Below, one piece after another: positions 12,159 through 24,835 of a DNA stretch of 64,000 bases. Every line of letters starts with the position of its first letter. Position 1 is the stretch's first letter. Under the pieces are notes generated by a model. That model was not told where the DNA came from, did not search any database, and saw only the letters and a list, made by a program, of their open reading frames with translations. This DNA comes from Gymnothorax reevesii (taxonomy: Eukaryota; Chordata; Actinopteri; Anguilliformes; Muraenidae). The stretch lies in assembly GCA_029721435.1 (NCBI GenBank), contig CM056583.1:52803620-52867619 (forward strand). The letters run 5' to 3'. The position numbers and the translations under genes were made by a program.

Positions 12159-14570
12159 GATGTTTTAGCGCTCCATGTTACATGGAAAGCTTTTGATAGT
12201 CTTTTACTTTATACAGCCCTCTCCTCATCAGTACTTTTGGCAATAAAATCAAATAGTTTTTATTGATTTTTTTTTTTTGGTAAATCATAGTTTACCATGG
12301 CTATTCAATTAGAATGTAACTGTAAAAATATTAAGCAAATCCTATTTATTGCAACAGCAATTAAAACTGGGTTTAATCAGAATCACTTTCAATGGTGATA
12401 CGTTGATGCTAGTAACATGACATTATTATGAATGAGATTATTATCACTTTGCACATTGCCTACAGCTCCCATTATGAAAGGCTGCAGACAACTATGTAAT
12501 CAGGGGCCTGTATGTTTATTTTTTCTATTGTTTATCAAAGTAATTATCTATTAGTTTTTTCCCCCACTGATTTCAGCTGAATGAAAGGTCAATTTCAAGA
12601 TTTAATAAAGTATTGTATCCACTTGGTTGACATTTTTCAACCATCACTTCACCACATTAAAAACTCAGCAAATCCTCATTCAGTGAACGTGCCACTTGTG
12701 GTGCAAGAGTGACCACCATGGTATTAGATCAAATCCAGCCATGCCAGTGATGACTGCGGCCAGCAGGCTTGTGAGAGCAGATACAATTGGATTTGTGCTG
12801 CTCGAGGATAGGAGAGGGATAAAGTCGGTTTGGTTTAGCATAGTTCTTCGCTCAAGCGGCTCTCACTGGCCATCCAGGCTCTTGTCAGAGGTCTTCTAGG
12901 CCAGCACATGTTCAGATTTCCTCCGCCCTTTTGCTGGGTTTGAGGGGTTAGAAGTTGTGAGCGAGCAGAAGTGGTGCCTGACAGGCACTTGTTCCAGAGG
13001 AGAACTGCAAACTGTCAGTGCTCCCCTGAGATGGCGGCGTGAGCCTAATACGAGCATGCTTGTGCATAGTTCACCGATTGGGCATTCCAGATTTATGTGG
13101 GATTGGAGATGCCAAATAATAAAATGAAAAAGTCTGACATTTATGCTGTTGCTATTTCTGGCTTTGCATGTCAAAATCCTGTCATTTCATTATGGCTGCG
13201 TAGACTTCTTGTGTCCCATACTATGAGGACATCCATTTGTGTAGGGCTGGAGACAATTGAGGCAATGTGGGTAGTCAGATCCATTTCTGAAACTCTTAGA
13301 GTACAGAGACTGTGGCACTGCTAAGTTATTGATTGTCTTTGGTAAACCAGCAACCCATGAGAACCCCTAAAAAATTCTAAAAATGGTAGACAGCGTAGTG
13401 ATAATTTTTAAAATCCCTGTTATTATGCATGTCTTGAAGATGGTCAACACTGCCACCCTCTGTTCAGTCTCAGTACATCAAAAGATGTTGGCCTCAGGTT
13501 TTTAAAAGAATTTAAATGATGATTATGTTTTAAAAGAAATATAATACATAAATGTACAAATTTTATAGTTATATAAATTTGCACGAGTGTTGCTTATATT
13601 GGAGAATTCACGCTCATAAGTGATGAACAAGCCCACTCTGTGTGCCACCTCCTGGACCTCCGCTGATGGATGCACAGGCCAGGCTATGGGTCAAATGACC
13701 CTGGGGTACAAGGACATGCACGGACAGCCCTTCAGGGGCAGGGCTCAGATTAAAAAAGGGACATCTAAAAAGTCACGGCGGGATTGTCAGTGCCACAATA
13801 ACTGAGCATTGTATTATTCAGAAATGGTGAGAAGCCAAGTTAATTTAATACAACAATAGGCCATCTTATATAATATATAAGCACATACAACTACACATGG
13901 GTATGAAACATTCAGTTAAATAATGGCTATTTTCATGTCTGCGTGACAAAGCAGTAATGAACCCAATAAATGTAAACACTGATATGACCAAGTTTCCTAC
14001 AGAAAACTGCCACTGTAAATTGTGCTATTGTTTTGCAGGTAAGTATCACTGAAGCAGCTTTCTGCATCATATTTTATGACTATCATGGTTTTATTCCGTT
14101 TAAATGAGCTGAATTTGTATAAAATTAGCAAGATTTCAATTTGCAGTAGTGAAACCTAATTATAGTGTGACAATATCGTCTGTTTGAATGATGCAAAAAG
14201 TAAACACAGGATGTTGAGACTTGGATTAGAATTATAGCTAATCAATTAATTGACCTGCCGTTCACCTAGCATGGAAGCGGTTTTCTGCCATTATTGCATT
14301 TATAGTTGCGGATTTGTATTTGAAACCATTTTTTAAAAGATATTTATCACTTTTACCTTTGCCTATTAGCATGTCCTCTCAATAGCAAGAACAAGAAGGT
14401 AGCTGCTCTGTCTGCACTTCATCTACTCAGAGAATTACTCATCCACCTTGGCTGTTAATACGTAAATGGTTGCATATACGAATATTCTAAACAAATTTTT
14501 GATCTTAATGTATCTTAGGTGGCTTATATCACTCTATTCTTTTCGTCATCATGCAAGTGTGTAGCCTAAT
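12159..14570. other. No gene recognised
   Basis: The stretch is AT-rich with short unsupported frames. A slightly more GC-rich island at about 12690-13050 has no identifiable product. No splice-consistent coding exon was found on either strand. Confidence 0.5.
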
Positions 14571-14601
14571 ACGGTACCAGTCAAAAGTTTGAACACACCC
14601 A
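14571..14601 (+). repeat. Tc1-type terminal inverted repeat remnant
   Basis: GTACCAGTCAAAAGTTTGAA followed by CACACCC matches the end of a widespread fish Tc1-like family (ACAGTACCAGTCAAAAGTTTG). No matching right end or transposase was recognised downstream, so this is a one-ended remnant. Confidence 0.45.
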
Positions 14602-15714
14602 AATTTTTCTTACAATATATGTTAAATAAAGAAATAAGCACCCTTTATTTTGCAACAAAAAAAAAAAAAAAATTTAATTTTAAAATCCCTCAAACTAACC
14701 ATCATTTTTGTCATATTTGCAGAGCAGTCACACATTTTTTAAACAAAGGCAGTCATATGATTATAATGAATTTGCAGTTGCACGGCTGCCTAACTTCCCA
14801 AAGACGAACTGCATTTGAGGTGTGCTTTTCATCAACCTTTTCCCCCTGTAAGTCCCAAAACCGCTTGACTTTAATTCGGCTGTTGGAAAATAGAGGCAGC
14901 TTATTTGTCAGTTCACTTTGCAAAATATGGCTTTGAGAATTCCAAAATTTTGGACACTATTCAAGCAAGTAAATTATTCCCTTTTCACATCTGACTGTTT
15001 ACCTTTTACAAGATTCCATTTGAGATTATATAGAGAAGTTAATCCGTTTAAATTTCTCTAAAAACAGAGAGCTGTGAAATTAGCAAAGCATTTCCAAAGT
15101 TTTGACTGCTGCTGTTCTACTAAACCAAGCAAGCCCTGGCTTGCCCTTGGAACTTAAGTCTCATTCTGACCTATCTTAAACCAGGAAGACAACAATGCAG
15201 TCCCTGAAGCTGCCTCCTTTCTCTGGTTTTCCATCCTCCTTGTGATCTTTGTTGGCATTGCTGTCAGTCCCCAGGTAAGATGGAAGTTCAATTTTAGATG
15301 TAACAGAGTGTGAAAATCTTGCTGAATTACTGGCACAAGTAACAAGTTAACCTTGCAAGTAACAGCATCAATCCAACTAGCTAGCTAACTCTTAAAAAAA
15401 AAACAAAAACACTAATTTCCTATTTCAGTTTCAAAGCGACTGAGGTGCTTAAAAGAAACATGATGGCATTATAGCAAACAAATTAACACAACGTAGCTTA
15501 AGCTCAGACTGCATTCAGCAGCTAACTTGTGCGCAAGATGGTTTATATTTCAGTGCTTCTTATTCGGAGTTACCCGGTCCACCATAATTTTTTATGTTTT
15601 TCGCAACTTTCCTGGCCGATTCAGAAAGACTATGAAAATAATACAGCTGTAAAGCTATTTCTGACATCACGCTGATCAACAAGATAAAAAATCCTGCTAA
15701 ACATCAAACATACC

Positions 15715-15797
15715 AGCTCAAAAATTAACAGCTAGTTAAATTCCATGACTGCAATTATGGTTGAAACAAAAATCACCTTATAAGACCAAGTTTGGAA
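15715..15797 (-). repeat. End fragment of the 2956-type hAT MITE
   Basis: Reversed, it reads CCAAACTTGGTC, then TTTTTGTTTCAACCATAATTG and AACTAGCTGTTAA, matching the left end of the element at 2956-3677. Only this end is present. Confidence 0.6.
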
Positions 15798-15852
15798 GCA
15801 CTGCAAAGAACAGCAGTCAAAAAAGAAAAACATGACTTCTTTTATCCCATGA

Positions 15853-18800
15853 TACAACACTGTTTATCAAAAAATTAGGATGTTGAGTAAAATCTATATA
15901 AACACAAAATGCAATGATATTCAAATCATTAAAATTCTATATGTTATTGAAAATAGTGCAATGACAACATATTAAATTATGAAATTTTATTGTTTTTGAA
16001 AAATATTGGCTCAATTTGAATTTGTTGCCATCAACATGTTTAAAAACAACAAAAGACTGGAAATGTTGTATGATGCTAAAAAAATACACCTGGTGGAACA
16101 CCTCACTGCTAAGTACAATAATTGACTAAAGGTCCCTAACATTCTTAGGTAAAGACAGAGAATCCCAGAGAGGCTGAGTCTTTCAGAAGCTGAGATGACA
16201 AGAGCTCTGCCAATGTGCAAAAGACTGCATGGGCAATGAGTTTAATAATTTGAGAATATTGTTTATCAGTGTAAAATTACTACCCCAATTCTGAAATAGT
16301 TGGGACAAAATGTAAATTGTGAATAAAATCAAAACACAATGACTTTCAAAACAGAGATAACACAGCAAATGTTGAATCTGGGAAATTTTACAACTTTATG
16401 CACAAAATGAGCTCATTTCAAATTTGATGGCTGTTACAGGTCTCAAAAAAGTTGGGAGAGGGGCCTGTTTACCATGGTGTAGCATCCCCTCCTCTTTTTA
16501 ATACAGAGTGGAGGCATCTGGGCATTGAGGAGACACGTTTCACGAGTTTAACCATTGGAATTTGATCCCACTCCTGTTTAATACAGGCTTCCAGCTGCAG
16601 TTTTGGGTCTCCTCCGACTGACTTTTTGTTTAATTATGCAGCAAATGTTCTCAATCAGCGAATGATCAGGACTGCAGGCAGGCCAGCACAGCACACAAAC
16701 TCTTCTACTACGAAACCATGCTGTTGTAATAGCTGGAGTATGTGGTTTTGTATTGTCCTGCTGAAATACACAAGGCCTTCCCTGGAATTGATGTTGTCTG
16801 GAGGGGAGCATATGTTGCTCTAAAACCTTTATATACCTTTAAGCATTCATTGTGCTTTTCAAAACATGCAAGTGTCCCACACCATATGCACTAATGCATC
16901 CCCATACCATAAGAGATGCTGGCTTTTGAACTGAATGCTGATAACTGGAGGGGTGGTCTTTCTCCTCATTAGCCTGGAGGACACGACACCCATAATTTCC
17001 AACAAGAATGTCTAATTTGGACTCGTCTAACCACAGGACACTTTGCTACAGTTCATTTTAAATGAGCCTTGCCCCACAGAACACGGCGGCACTTCTGGAT
17101 CATGCTCAACAATGGCTTCCTTTTTGCATGATAGAGTTTTAGGTGGCATCTGGATGGCGCGATAGACTGTGCTTATAGACAGTGGTTTCTTTAAGTATTC
17201 TTGGGCCCATTTAGTAATGTCAATGACAGAATATGCCGGAATATGCCGGCCCGAAGATCATGGAAATCCAGTAAAGGTATTCGGCCTTGTCTCTTATGCT
17301 CAGAAATTTTTGCAGTTTCTCTGAATCTTTTTCATTAGAGAAATCTTTGCAGTTTCTCTGATGATGTTATGCACTGTCGATAAATAGACCTTCAAAGCCT
17401 TTGCAATTTGACTTTGATTTACATTGTTTTTAAAGTATTCCTCATTTTTTTACGCAAGCCTTCACAGGTTGGAGAGCCTCTGGCCATCTTTACTTCTGAG
17501 AGACTTAGCCTCTCTAAGACATCCTTTTTATAGCCAATCATGTTACACACCTGATGCCAGTTAACTTAATTACTTGCTAAATGTTCTTTCAGCTGATTCT
17601 CTTATATATTAATAGCTTTTTCAGCCCTTTTTTGCCTGTGTCCCAACTTTTTTGAGACCTGTTGCTGCCAGAAAATTTGAAATAAGCTCATTTTGTGGAT
17701 AAAAATGTTAAATATCTCAGTTTCAACATTTGAAATGCTACCTATGTTCTATTGTAAATAACATATTGGCTCATGTGTTCTGAAAGTCATTGGATTTTGA
17801 TTTTAATCACAATTTACACTTCGTCCCAACTATTTCAGAATTGGGTTTGTACAAAGAATTTGGGAATTTCATCATCCATGGTACATAATGAAAAATCTAT
17901 AATAAGTTTATAATAATTTATAAAATGATAAGATCCAGGGAGTTGAGAGGGGTCTGTATGCAGGGGACAAGGTCAAAAACAATTTTGAATGGCCATGATC
18001 TTCAGGCCTTCAGGGGGCACTGCATGAAAAACAGACTGGATTCTGTAGTGGAAATCACTGCATGAGATCAGGAATACCTCTGAAATCCATTGCCAGTTAG
18101 CGCAGTTTGTTGCTGTATCAACCACTGCAAGTTAAAAATCTACCATGAAAAGATAAAACCATAAGATCCAGAAATGCCTCCTTCTCTGGGCCTGAGCTCA
18201 TTTAAAGTGGACAGTGGCAAAGTGGAAAACTTTCCAGTGGTCTGACAAATCGAAATCTGAAATTTGTTTTTGAAATCCTGAATGCTGCATCCCCCAGGCT
18301 AACGAGGAAAGGGACCATATCTGGCGTGTTATCATTGGACAGTTCAAAAGCCAGCGTACATGATGGAGCGGGGGTGTATTAGAACACATGTTATGGGTAA
18401 CTTGCACATAAGTGGAGACAACATTAATGTTGAGAGAAAGAGATATACAAGTTTTAGAGCTACATATGCTACTACCCAGATAAAGTGTTTTCAGGGAAGG
18501 CCTTGCATAATTCAGCAAGACAATGGCGAACCACATTCTACACGTCTTACAACCACATGACTCCACTGGGCAGCCTGGAGTCCAAACCCCTCATCCACTG
18601 CAAACATCATGCGAATTATGAAATGAAATATATGACAATTGAGACCACAAAGTATTCAGTGGCTGTAATCCTACAGCAAACAAGAATGGGAAAACATTTT
18701 GCTTTCAGAACAACAGCAGTTAGATTTCTCAGCTTCAGAATGCTGGCAGAGTGTTGTTAAAAGAAGAGGTGACGCAGTGCAGTGGTAATCATGCCCCTGT

Positions 18801-19005
18801 CCCAACTTTTGTTGCTAGTTTCAAATTCAAAATGATTTATTCAAATAAATAAATAATCCATGAGATTGCACAGTTTCAACATCTGACATGTCGTCTTTGT
18901 ACTGTATTCAATGTAAGTCAAGAGTTTAAATGATTTTAAATCATTGCATTCTTTTTTGATTTACATTTTACGCAGCGTCCGAACCTTTTTGATAACGGGG
19001 TGGTA
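15853..19005 (+). mobile_element. Tc1-like transposon relic A, split by element B
   Basis: Ends are TACAACACTG (15853) and the degenerate complementary end GGGGTGGTA (to 19005), with TA at both edges. Plus-strand transposase text is recognisable in broken frames on both sides of the insertion: GGTGGAACACCTCACTGC and CCCAGAGAGGCTGAG on the left, and QGRPCIIQQDNGEPHS (about 18490-18540) with the second catalytic Asp on the right. After removal of 16280-17851 the two halves join within one conserved sentence of the family (GTAAAATTA then CAAAGAATTTGGG). It has many stops and is inactive. Confidence 0.75.
16280..17849 (-). mobile_element. Tc1-like transposon B inserted in A, reverse orientation
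   Basis: Terminal inverted repeats are clear: CCCAATTCTGAAATAGTTGG at the left and its complement at the right (CCAACTATTTCAGAATTGGG), continuing inward for over 50 bp. TA dinucleotides flank it (16278-16279 and 17850-17851). Decayed transposase reads on the minus strand between about 17640 and 16440; the piece near 16811-16580 carries QGRPCVFQQDNTKPHT and SLIENIC, the regions of the second catalytic Asp and the Glu. The family is close to A but distinct in its ends. Confidence 0.85.
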
Positions 19006-19499
19006 AGACTGGTGACAGACGTAGTGAATAATGCACGTGAAAGATGTAGGCAAGTACATTTTCATATACTGGTAAAATGCACATCCACTGGGCATAATCC
19101 TTCTCGTAAAACTCAAGAGTAGTTTTTTCGATCAAATTTTTCCGACACGAACGTCCGATTTTAAAAGCGACACACTCTTGCCACCCTGTGGCTGTGGATA
19201 TTTTTAAAAAATACTTCAGTTCTTCTATGTATAAAGGGCTATAAAAGATATTCTACCGTGTCGACAAAATAAGATATCACTACCATAAGTTTTATTATAA
19301 TAGTAATTCCCCTCATTGAGTCTGACAATGAACGAGGAAACTGTAAATGTCTAACTAGAGAGGTACAGTCAACCTAGGAATGCGCTCGTGCCCTCACTTA
19401 TGATAGTGACTGAAGCTGTTTTCACACCGGACGCGAAACGAATTTTTCGCACGACAGATTACATTCCAAGTCAACGCAAAGACGTATTGTGAAAGCAGC
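19006..19499. other. No gene recognised
   Basis: The composition becomes richer in CpG toward 19400, on the way to the LYSMD3 promoter region. No coding or repeat feature can be named. Confidence 0.5.
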
Positions 19500-19803
19500 G
19501 TGCATCAGGTTGTAGCCTTGGAAAGCTGCATTTTTAGGGATTGTCACAAAGTTCCATCCGCCAAACTGACGCAACATCATTTCATCTCTGTTTAAACAGC
19601 TTTGGTTTATGATAGTTGTCTGTGATTTCCCTTATCCTAACCTTAACTCTAACCCCTAACCGTAAACCCAGCCCCAAACGTAACCCTAACCGTAAATTCA
19701 TCCTTTTCTCAAACCCTAAATGTTCGCGTGGTGGACGGGAGTATATGACGACCCCTTAAAATGCAGCTTCTGAAGGAAGCAGCCGAGGCTTTGAGATGCA
19801 CCC
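19500..19803. mobile_element. Foldback element with telomere-like core
   Basis: The left end (TGCATCAGG, then AGCTGCATTTTTAGGG) is an imperfect reverse complement of the right end (CCCCTTAAAATGCAGCTTCT, then GAGGCTTTGAGATGCACC). The middle (about 19634-19725) is an irregular CCCTAAC-type array. A partial copy of the right end occurs at about 46508-46562. Confidence 0.55.
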
Positions 19804-20867
19804 CTTATCTCCCAGCGCAATGTATAACGAAACACACATGCGTCATCGCGTCAGGAAAGTTGCAGACGTGGCGTAGCATAAGCACTTTGGTCGTGACGTG
19901 CTGGAGTTGGAGGAAGGTGAAGAATGAACCTGCGGCTATACTGAATGGGTACGTTAGCTAGCTAACTTACAGTTGACAATTCTCGTATTAAAAGGTGGAC
20001 GATACCTTCCCAATGCAGCCTTTTTCTGCTGGGTCTTCCGGGTATTGTGTTCGAAACTGTTTAGGCTGGACGTGTAGGACGTGAATATCTGACTAGCATT
20101 AAGGTAGCAAGCTTGAGCTAACGTCACTTCGCTTTCATTTTCGCAGGTACAGGCTGGCCGACATCTGGAAGAAACATTTTTTTATTTAGCTAACCTACTG
20201 TCTCTTGGCAATCGGCCAGTCTGAGATAGTCGCTATGCGGTGAGTCCTGACGTTTTACTCTGCCTACTACTTAGCGCCTACCGTAGCCAGTCGGCTAATT
20301 TATCAACGTGAGCCAAGTCGTGTCAATTTTTCTGCCTATTCTTGCTAGCCACCGTATGGCCATTTAACTTGACCGTTAGCCAGCTAACAGACTTGTATGG
20401 TTGTGCATTTGCGAAAAAAAAAATTCTCATCAAACATTATAGCTTGTCTGCTACTCTAGGCGAGAGCGACGAAAATTAGATGGTGAACGTTAGCTTAAGT
20501 TATCCCTTTAACTCACATTGGAGCTATCCTCGTTAATTAAGAATTGATCATTGCCAGTTAAGGCATAGCTATGATGGTCCGGTGGTAACGTTAAGATTAG
20601 AAGATATTTAGCTACTGCTGAAGGATTAACGTTATATTTCTTTAGCCCTCATGACAGCGTCAATACAGTTAATGAAGTGAACAGGTGATATTTTGTTATG
20701 ATGATGGCTGGACTAAGTGAGCCAGTGGTAAGAGGAAAGTGACCCCTTGGATTTTGCAACTTGGTCCCAACTAGTATCAGTTCTAACGTGCAATCTAAGG
20801 TTACCCATGTCACTACCGAGCTAACTTGAATAACGTTATGTAATCTGCTGTATGTGAAAAGAGGACG
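19804..20867 (+). promoter_or_regulatory. Probable LYSMD3 promoter and 5' non-coding exon region
   Basis: This CpG-containing stretch precedes the first LYSMD3 coding exon. A plausible non-coding exon is 20147-20239: acceptor TTTCATTTTCGCAG before it and donor GTGAGT after it. A possible earlier donor (GTACGT) lies at about 19950, and a possible acceptor (TATTTCTTTAG) ends at 20645. Exon use and the transcription start are inference; no TATA box is evident. Confidence 0.4.
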
Positions 20868-22515
20868 ATGACGGGAAGAAACCAGCAACGTGGTTTCCAG
20901 CCCGCCACAACAGCCCAACCTGCCAGAAGCGGGCACACGTATTTCTTTGGGAACAACGTCGTGTCCGAAAATGACTGTTCCGAGGAGGACGGCGAGAGCT
21001 ACGAGCTGCGATCAAGAGGACGAGACAAACCGAAGAGAAGCGCCTCAAGGGACCGGCTCGATGACATCGTTTACCTAGTCAGAGACATAAGAGAGGGGGA
21101 CACTTTAAACGCTCTTTCGCTCCAGTACTTCTGCTCGGTAGGTCAACTACTTCGCTAAGTTGATTTACAGTAAACACGAAATTTGTGTTGGGTGAGGCGT
21201 CGTCAGTGATTTTGTTTTGTGCGAATGTGGTCTCTCTGCATGTCTGTGCCTGCAAACGCTGAGCCTATGCTATTCGATTTACACGTTGTCTGTGTGCATT
21301 AGATTTGCCTTGTACATGAGTATACTTTTTTTTTTTTTGTTGAACAAATGCACCATTTTGTGTTCCTCCAATAAAAACACGACCTTCTGATGTTTCCCAT
21401 TAACAGAAGGGCGGCCTTTGGGCCTGGTAGAATGTGCAAAAAATGGGCCTGGTAGAATCTGCATTGTTCCATCCGCCTTTTTACCCCTCAGCCCCGACTC
21501 AGGGGCAGAGGGGTATTGTCACGTGCGATGTCCGTCCGTCCGTCTATCCTGTAAACTTTTGTATTTTGCACGATAACTTGAAAATGCCTTCATCAATCAA
21601 CGCCATTTTTTCTGTGTTGCTTGGTCTTATGAGCCTACAGAAGCCTATTGAATGTGACGGCACTCGGATGTCCAGTGTGGCCGGCACAGCTGCCGTCTTG
21701 AATTTTGTATCTGCAGGATAACATGAAAATGCCTTTGTCAATTTATATTAATTCCAAACAATCCAGGGTTGAGGGGTAACACCCACTTTGCGGGGCTGTT
21801 TTTTCCACATCTAATTACTTGGGATTATAAATCTAGATCTGCTGAAAAGTGTTGCAAAAGATGCTATTGTCAGAGTTCATTTTGCATTTCTGAGTGCTGA
21901 TGATTGTGGTTTAAAAGCAAAGATCTTTTGTGCGTCACACAGGTCGCAGATATAAAGAGAGCCAACAACCTCTTGACTGAGCAGGACTTCTTTGCTCTGA
22001 GGACTATTAAGATTCCAGTGAAGAGGTTCAGTGTCCTGACAGAGACCCACTGCCCCCCGTCACTGAAGCTGGGCCCTCCGCCGGACACGAGGCAGCTGCC
22101 CGAGACCCTGCCGCTGTCGGAAGGGACAGCACACCCCTCATCCGCTTCCTCGTCCTCCTCCATAGACAGCGTGGGCAGTTTCCTGCAGGAGAAGGACAAG
22201 GACATCGAGCAGCTGGTGAAGTCCACTGACCCATCCAGGGGCAGCTTAAATGAAGTGGTGTCCTCTCTCAACCTCCAGCAGCAGTTTGGGGAAGTTGAGC
22301 GACGGCCGGCAGGCCGGAAAGACCCCTATTACGGGGCAGACTGGGGCATGAGGTGGTGGACTGCAGTCGCCATCATGCTGGTGGTGGGCATCGTCACTCC
22401 GGTGTTCTACCTGCTTTACTACGAGGTGCTGATGAAAGCAGACGTGAGCCACCACTCCACCTCACACCCCACTCAGCTGCAAGTCCCGCCCAGCTCGGTC
22501 ACAAAGGTGCATTAG
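20868..22515 (+). CDS. LYSMD3: LysM and putative peptidoglycan-binding domain-containing protein 3
   Basis: Two coding exons, 20868-21137 and 21943-22515, joined in phase 0 (donor TCG|GTAGGT, acceptor CACACAG|GTC), give 280 aa. Residues 1-60 are polar and include [14 protein letters not shown]. The LysM domain spans about 67-116 ([20 protein letters not shown], then [10 protein letters not shown]) and the intron divides it. A low-complexity Ser run follows at 155-165. [11 protein letters not shown] at 215-225 precedes one membrane helix at about 228-250. The order LysM, linker, helix near the C-terminus and the motif flanking the helix match vertebrate LYSMD3, a Golgi/plasma-membrane protein. 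The tail after VSHHSTS is about 25 residues shorter than the human protein as I recall it. ATG 20868 is chosen because the protein start [10 protein letters not shown] aligns with the human MAGRHQNRSF. Confidence 0.95.
21481..21779. mobile_element. Non-autonomous element in the LYSMD3 intron (299 bp)
   Basis: It is bounded by a perfect 10-bp inverted repeat, TTACCCCTCA (21481-21490) and TGAGGGGTAA (21770-21779). It contains GTCCGTCCGTCCGTC at about 21530-21544 and two copies of a GATAACTTGAAAATGCCTT-like phrase. No transposase. The superfamily is not identified. Confidence 0.55.
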
Positions 22516-23219
22516 GGCGTGGCTGACCAATAGGATGGCTCTTCACTCAAGACTTTCCATGGGCTAGGGGTGTGAGGCTCCCCTTGATCCCTTGCAGACT
22601 TGTGGAGTCGGGATAGTTGCGTAGAGTTGCACAGGCCTTTTGTGGACAAGCATTATGTTTTGCGCAAAGATTGAGGGGCCATTTTCTGTGATTTAATTTG
22701 ATTTTCTCGATGCAGACTTTATAACCACAGTGGGAGATGTACCCGTCTTCATCCCTTGACTACAAAGGGGGGATTATGTCGTGGCGCAGTCCGTCTCGCC
22801 CCCTGTCTGTCCATATCTGAAGTTACACGGCTGGTGAAATGGATTCCTACAGCTTTCATAGGACATCCCTGAAGCTTAGCACATATGCTTCAGATAGACT
22901 GACGTTGCGCATATCTCGGTCTCGACTCTGGCGGGGGATGTTGTGCTTTCAGAGCGCTCATGTTTTATTTTGTGTCCAATACATCATATGCGATCAGGAA
23001 GATACCTTAATTCTGTAACTTATTCACGTGAAAGCCTACGTCTCCTTTTGCCCCTGCTTTCAGTATTAGTATTGATGTAGGACTATTTTTCTATCTGCTC
23101 AGAAAACCACATTTTAATTTATTTGTGTTTCATTGCTAGACTGACTTGAGCCTAGCAGTTACAAGATTAGGTTCTTGTTGTGATATGAGCAATGCGTCAC
23201 ATGATGCCATGCTGAGGTT
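22516..23219 (+). other. LYSMD3 3' untranslated region with a repeat fragment
   Basis: This follows the LYSMD3 stop. About 22765-22960 resembles a dispersed fish repeat (GGGGGATTATGTCGTGGCGC, then CAGTCCGTCTCGCCCCCTG). A candidate poly(A) signal ATTAAA lies later at 23645-23650; no AATAAA close to the stop was seen. The transcript end is not determined. Confidence 0.4.
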
Positions 23220-23575
23220 ATCCACCAAGCCATTATCTAATCCCGGTTATTCTTTGTTATGGCTGCTTGAGGGCTGAGGCCCATATTAGCTTTCAAGGAG
23301 GGAGTGGCATGAATATACTGGGACAGTTGGCGTATCAATCGCAGGGCTATTTCTCACCATTTACTCACGCACTTACTACCAATCTGGGGTCGCCAGCTGA
23401 CTGAATGTACGTCTTTGGACTGTAAGAGGGAAAATGGTGTACTTGAAGGAAACGCTTGCACACGTGCTAACATGCTCATTCCACATGAGAAGCCCAAGGC
23501 TGGATTTGAACCGGAAACCCTCTTGCTGTGAGAGAACAGTGCTCCCCACCACTTCTCACTGTGTTGCCTAATATA
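23220..23575 (-). repeat. tRNA-derived SINE-type repeat, reverse orientation
   Basis: GTCTTTGGACTGTAAGAGGG, GGATTTGAACCGGAAACCC, TCTTGCTGTGAGAGAACAG and the CACCACTT end occur in the order of the common fish repeat whose head is a tRNA-like sequence. TTTGAACC is the reverse of a B-box (GGTTCAAAT). The same family gives 303-455 and probably 63751-63855. Confidence 0.7.
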
Positions 23576-24645
23576 TGTACATATTGTACTGTTTGTGCCT
23601 TCCGCCTGTGAACATTGATAACAGGTACAGTTAAAGATAAGATAATTAAAATATATTTTGAAAGAACTGGAATTTGTTACGTACTCTGAACTGGACTCGC
23701 CATGGGCAATATCAGGTACCCTGTATTCACTGAGATTGGTTCTGCAGAAATTGCATGAATGATTTCATTGTGCAATGCACACCCTCTTGTGGGAAGACTT
23801 GGCCCTTTTTCCTTGATGTCTGAGGACAAAGCCAAAGATTGCTCAGAGTTAAAGACCCCAGTTGTCTGATATACTTCATTGAGGGCCACTTACCATGATC
23901 TGGGTAATTTTATAATTTGTAGCAATGTAGGAACTTGATGTTTTGGGCCACTAGCAGTCGACTGACACAGCGATGGAATTAACTTTCTTTTTTCACTATA
24001 CCTTCCAGGGACAATGCCACTAAAATGCATTTGATGTGTTCTGAGTAGCATTTAACATGGAATTTTAATTTTTGATTTAAAAATCTTATGTTTGGGTCAA
24101 ATTGCACACTGCTGATTCAGATTATTATGGTTGGATGTGCTTATTGTGTCATTCAGGAATTGACTCTGGAACTTTTTTGTGTATTACTTGAGTTGGCTAT
24201 TGTAGGAACTTCAGATGGTAGTAGTACTGTAGGAACTTGCTTTCAGAATACTGAGATGGCTTTGCTACACTCGTTTGGATATGAAAATTCCCAGGAATTT
24301 TAGCTATATACATTTGGGAAAGCATGATTTTAAAGTACTACCTGTTGTTTTATGGCCAACATTGTGTAGGTCCCCATCCTGCCATACAAATACCTTTGTA
24401 AAACTGACTTGCACTCGAATATCTGGATCCAGGGTTGATGCAGATATTTTTTTGTTCATAGCATGTATAGCTATTTTTCCCAATGTTTAAATGAGTGTTG
24501 AAGAGAAATGAACAACTCCTTGAGATTCTGTGGTTGCATTTGCTATTAGAACAAAAATCACCACACACAGTGATCCTCCAGGATTGATTTGACTCACTGC
24601 TCTGACTCCCTCACAAGCCATAACTGTTGGATCTTGTCCAAGATG
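23576..24645. other. No gene recognised
   Basis: AT-rich intergenic or late 3' UTR sequence with only unsupported short frames. Confidence 0.5.
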
Positions 24646-24653
24646 CTCTAGTC

Positions 24654-24835
24654 CAGGGGTGCGAAACTGACCCGTAAACGGGCCGAGAGGCTGCAGGTCT
24701 TCAATCCTACCAAGCAGAAGCTCACCTGAAAGCACTGATTTAATCAACTGATCTAGACCTGCACAACTGATTAGCTGTATCAGGTGCGCTTCTGCAATGT
24801 TGGAGTGAAAACCTGCAGCCTCTTGCTTTCCCTTG
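24654..24835. mobile_element. hAT-type MITE, copy 2, right end lost
   Basis: It is nearly identical to 6361-6562 from CAGGGGTG through CTGCAGCCTCTTG. It then ends in CTTTCCCTTG instead of the complementary right arm. Exact 8-bp duplications CTCTAGTC flank it (24646-24653 and 24836-24843), so the right terminal repeat was lost after insertion. Confidence 0.85.

Noticed and set aside
19634..19725. Telomere-like array as evidence for a chromosome end or fusion
   Set aside because: It is short, irregular and lies inside a foldback element; a second such core in opposite orientation lies in a different foldback at 25155-25245.
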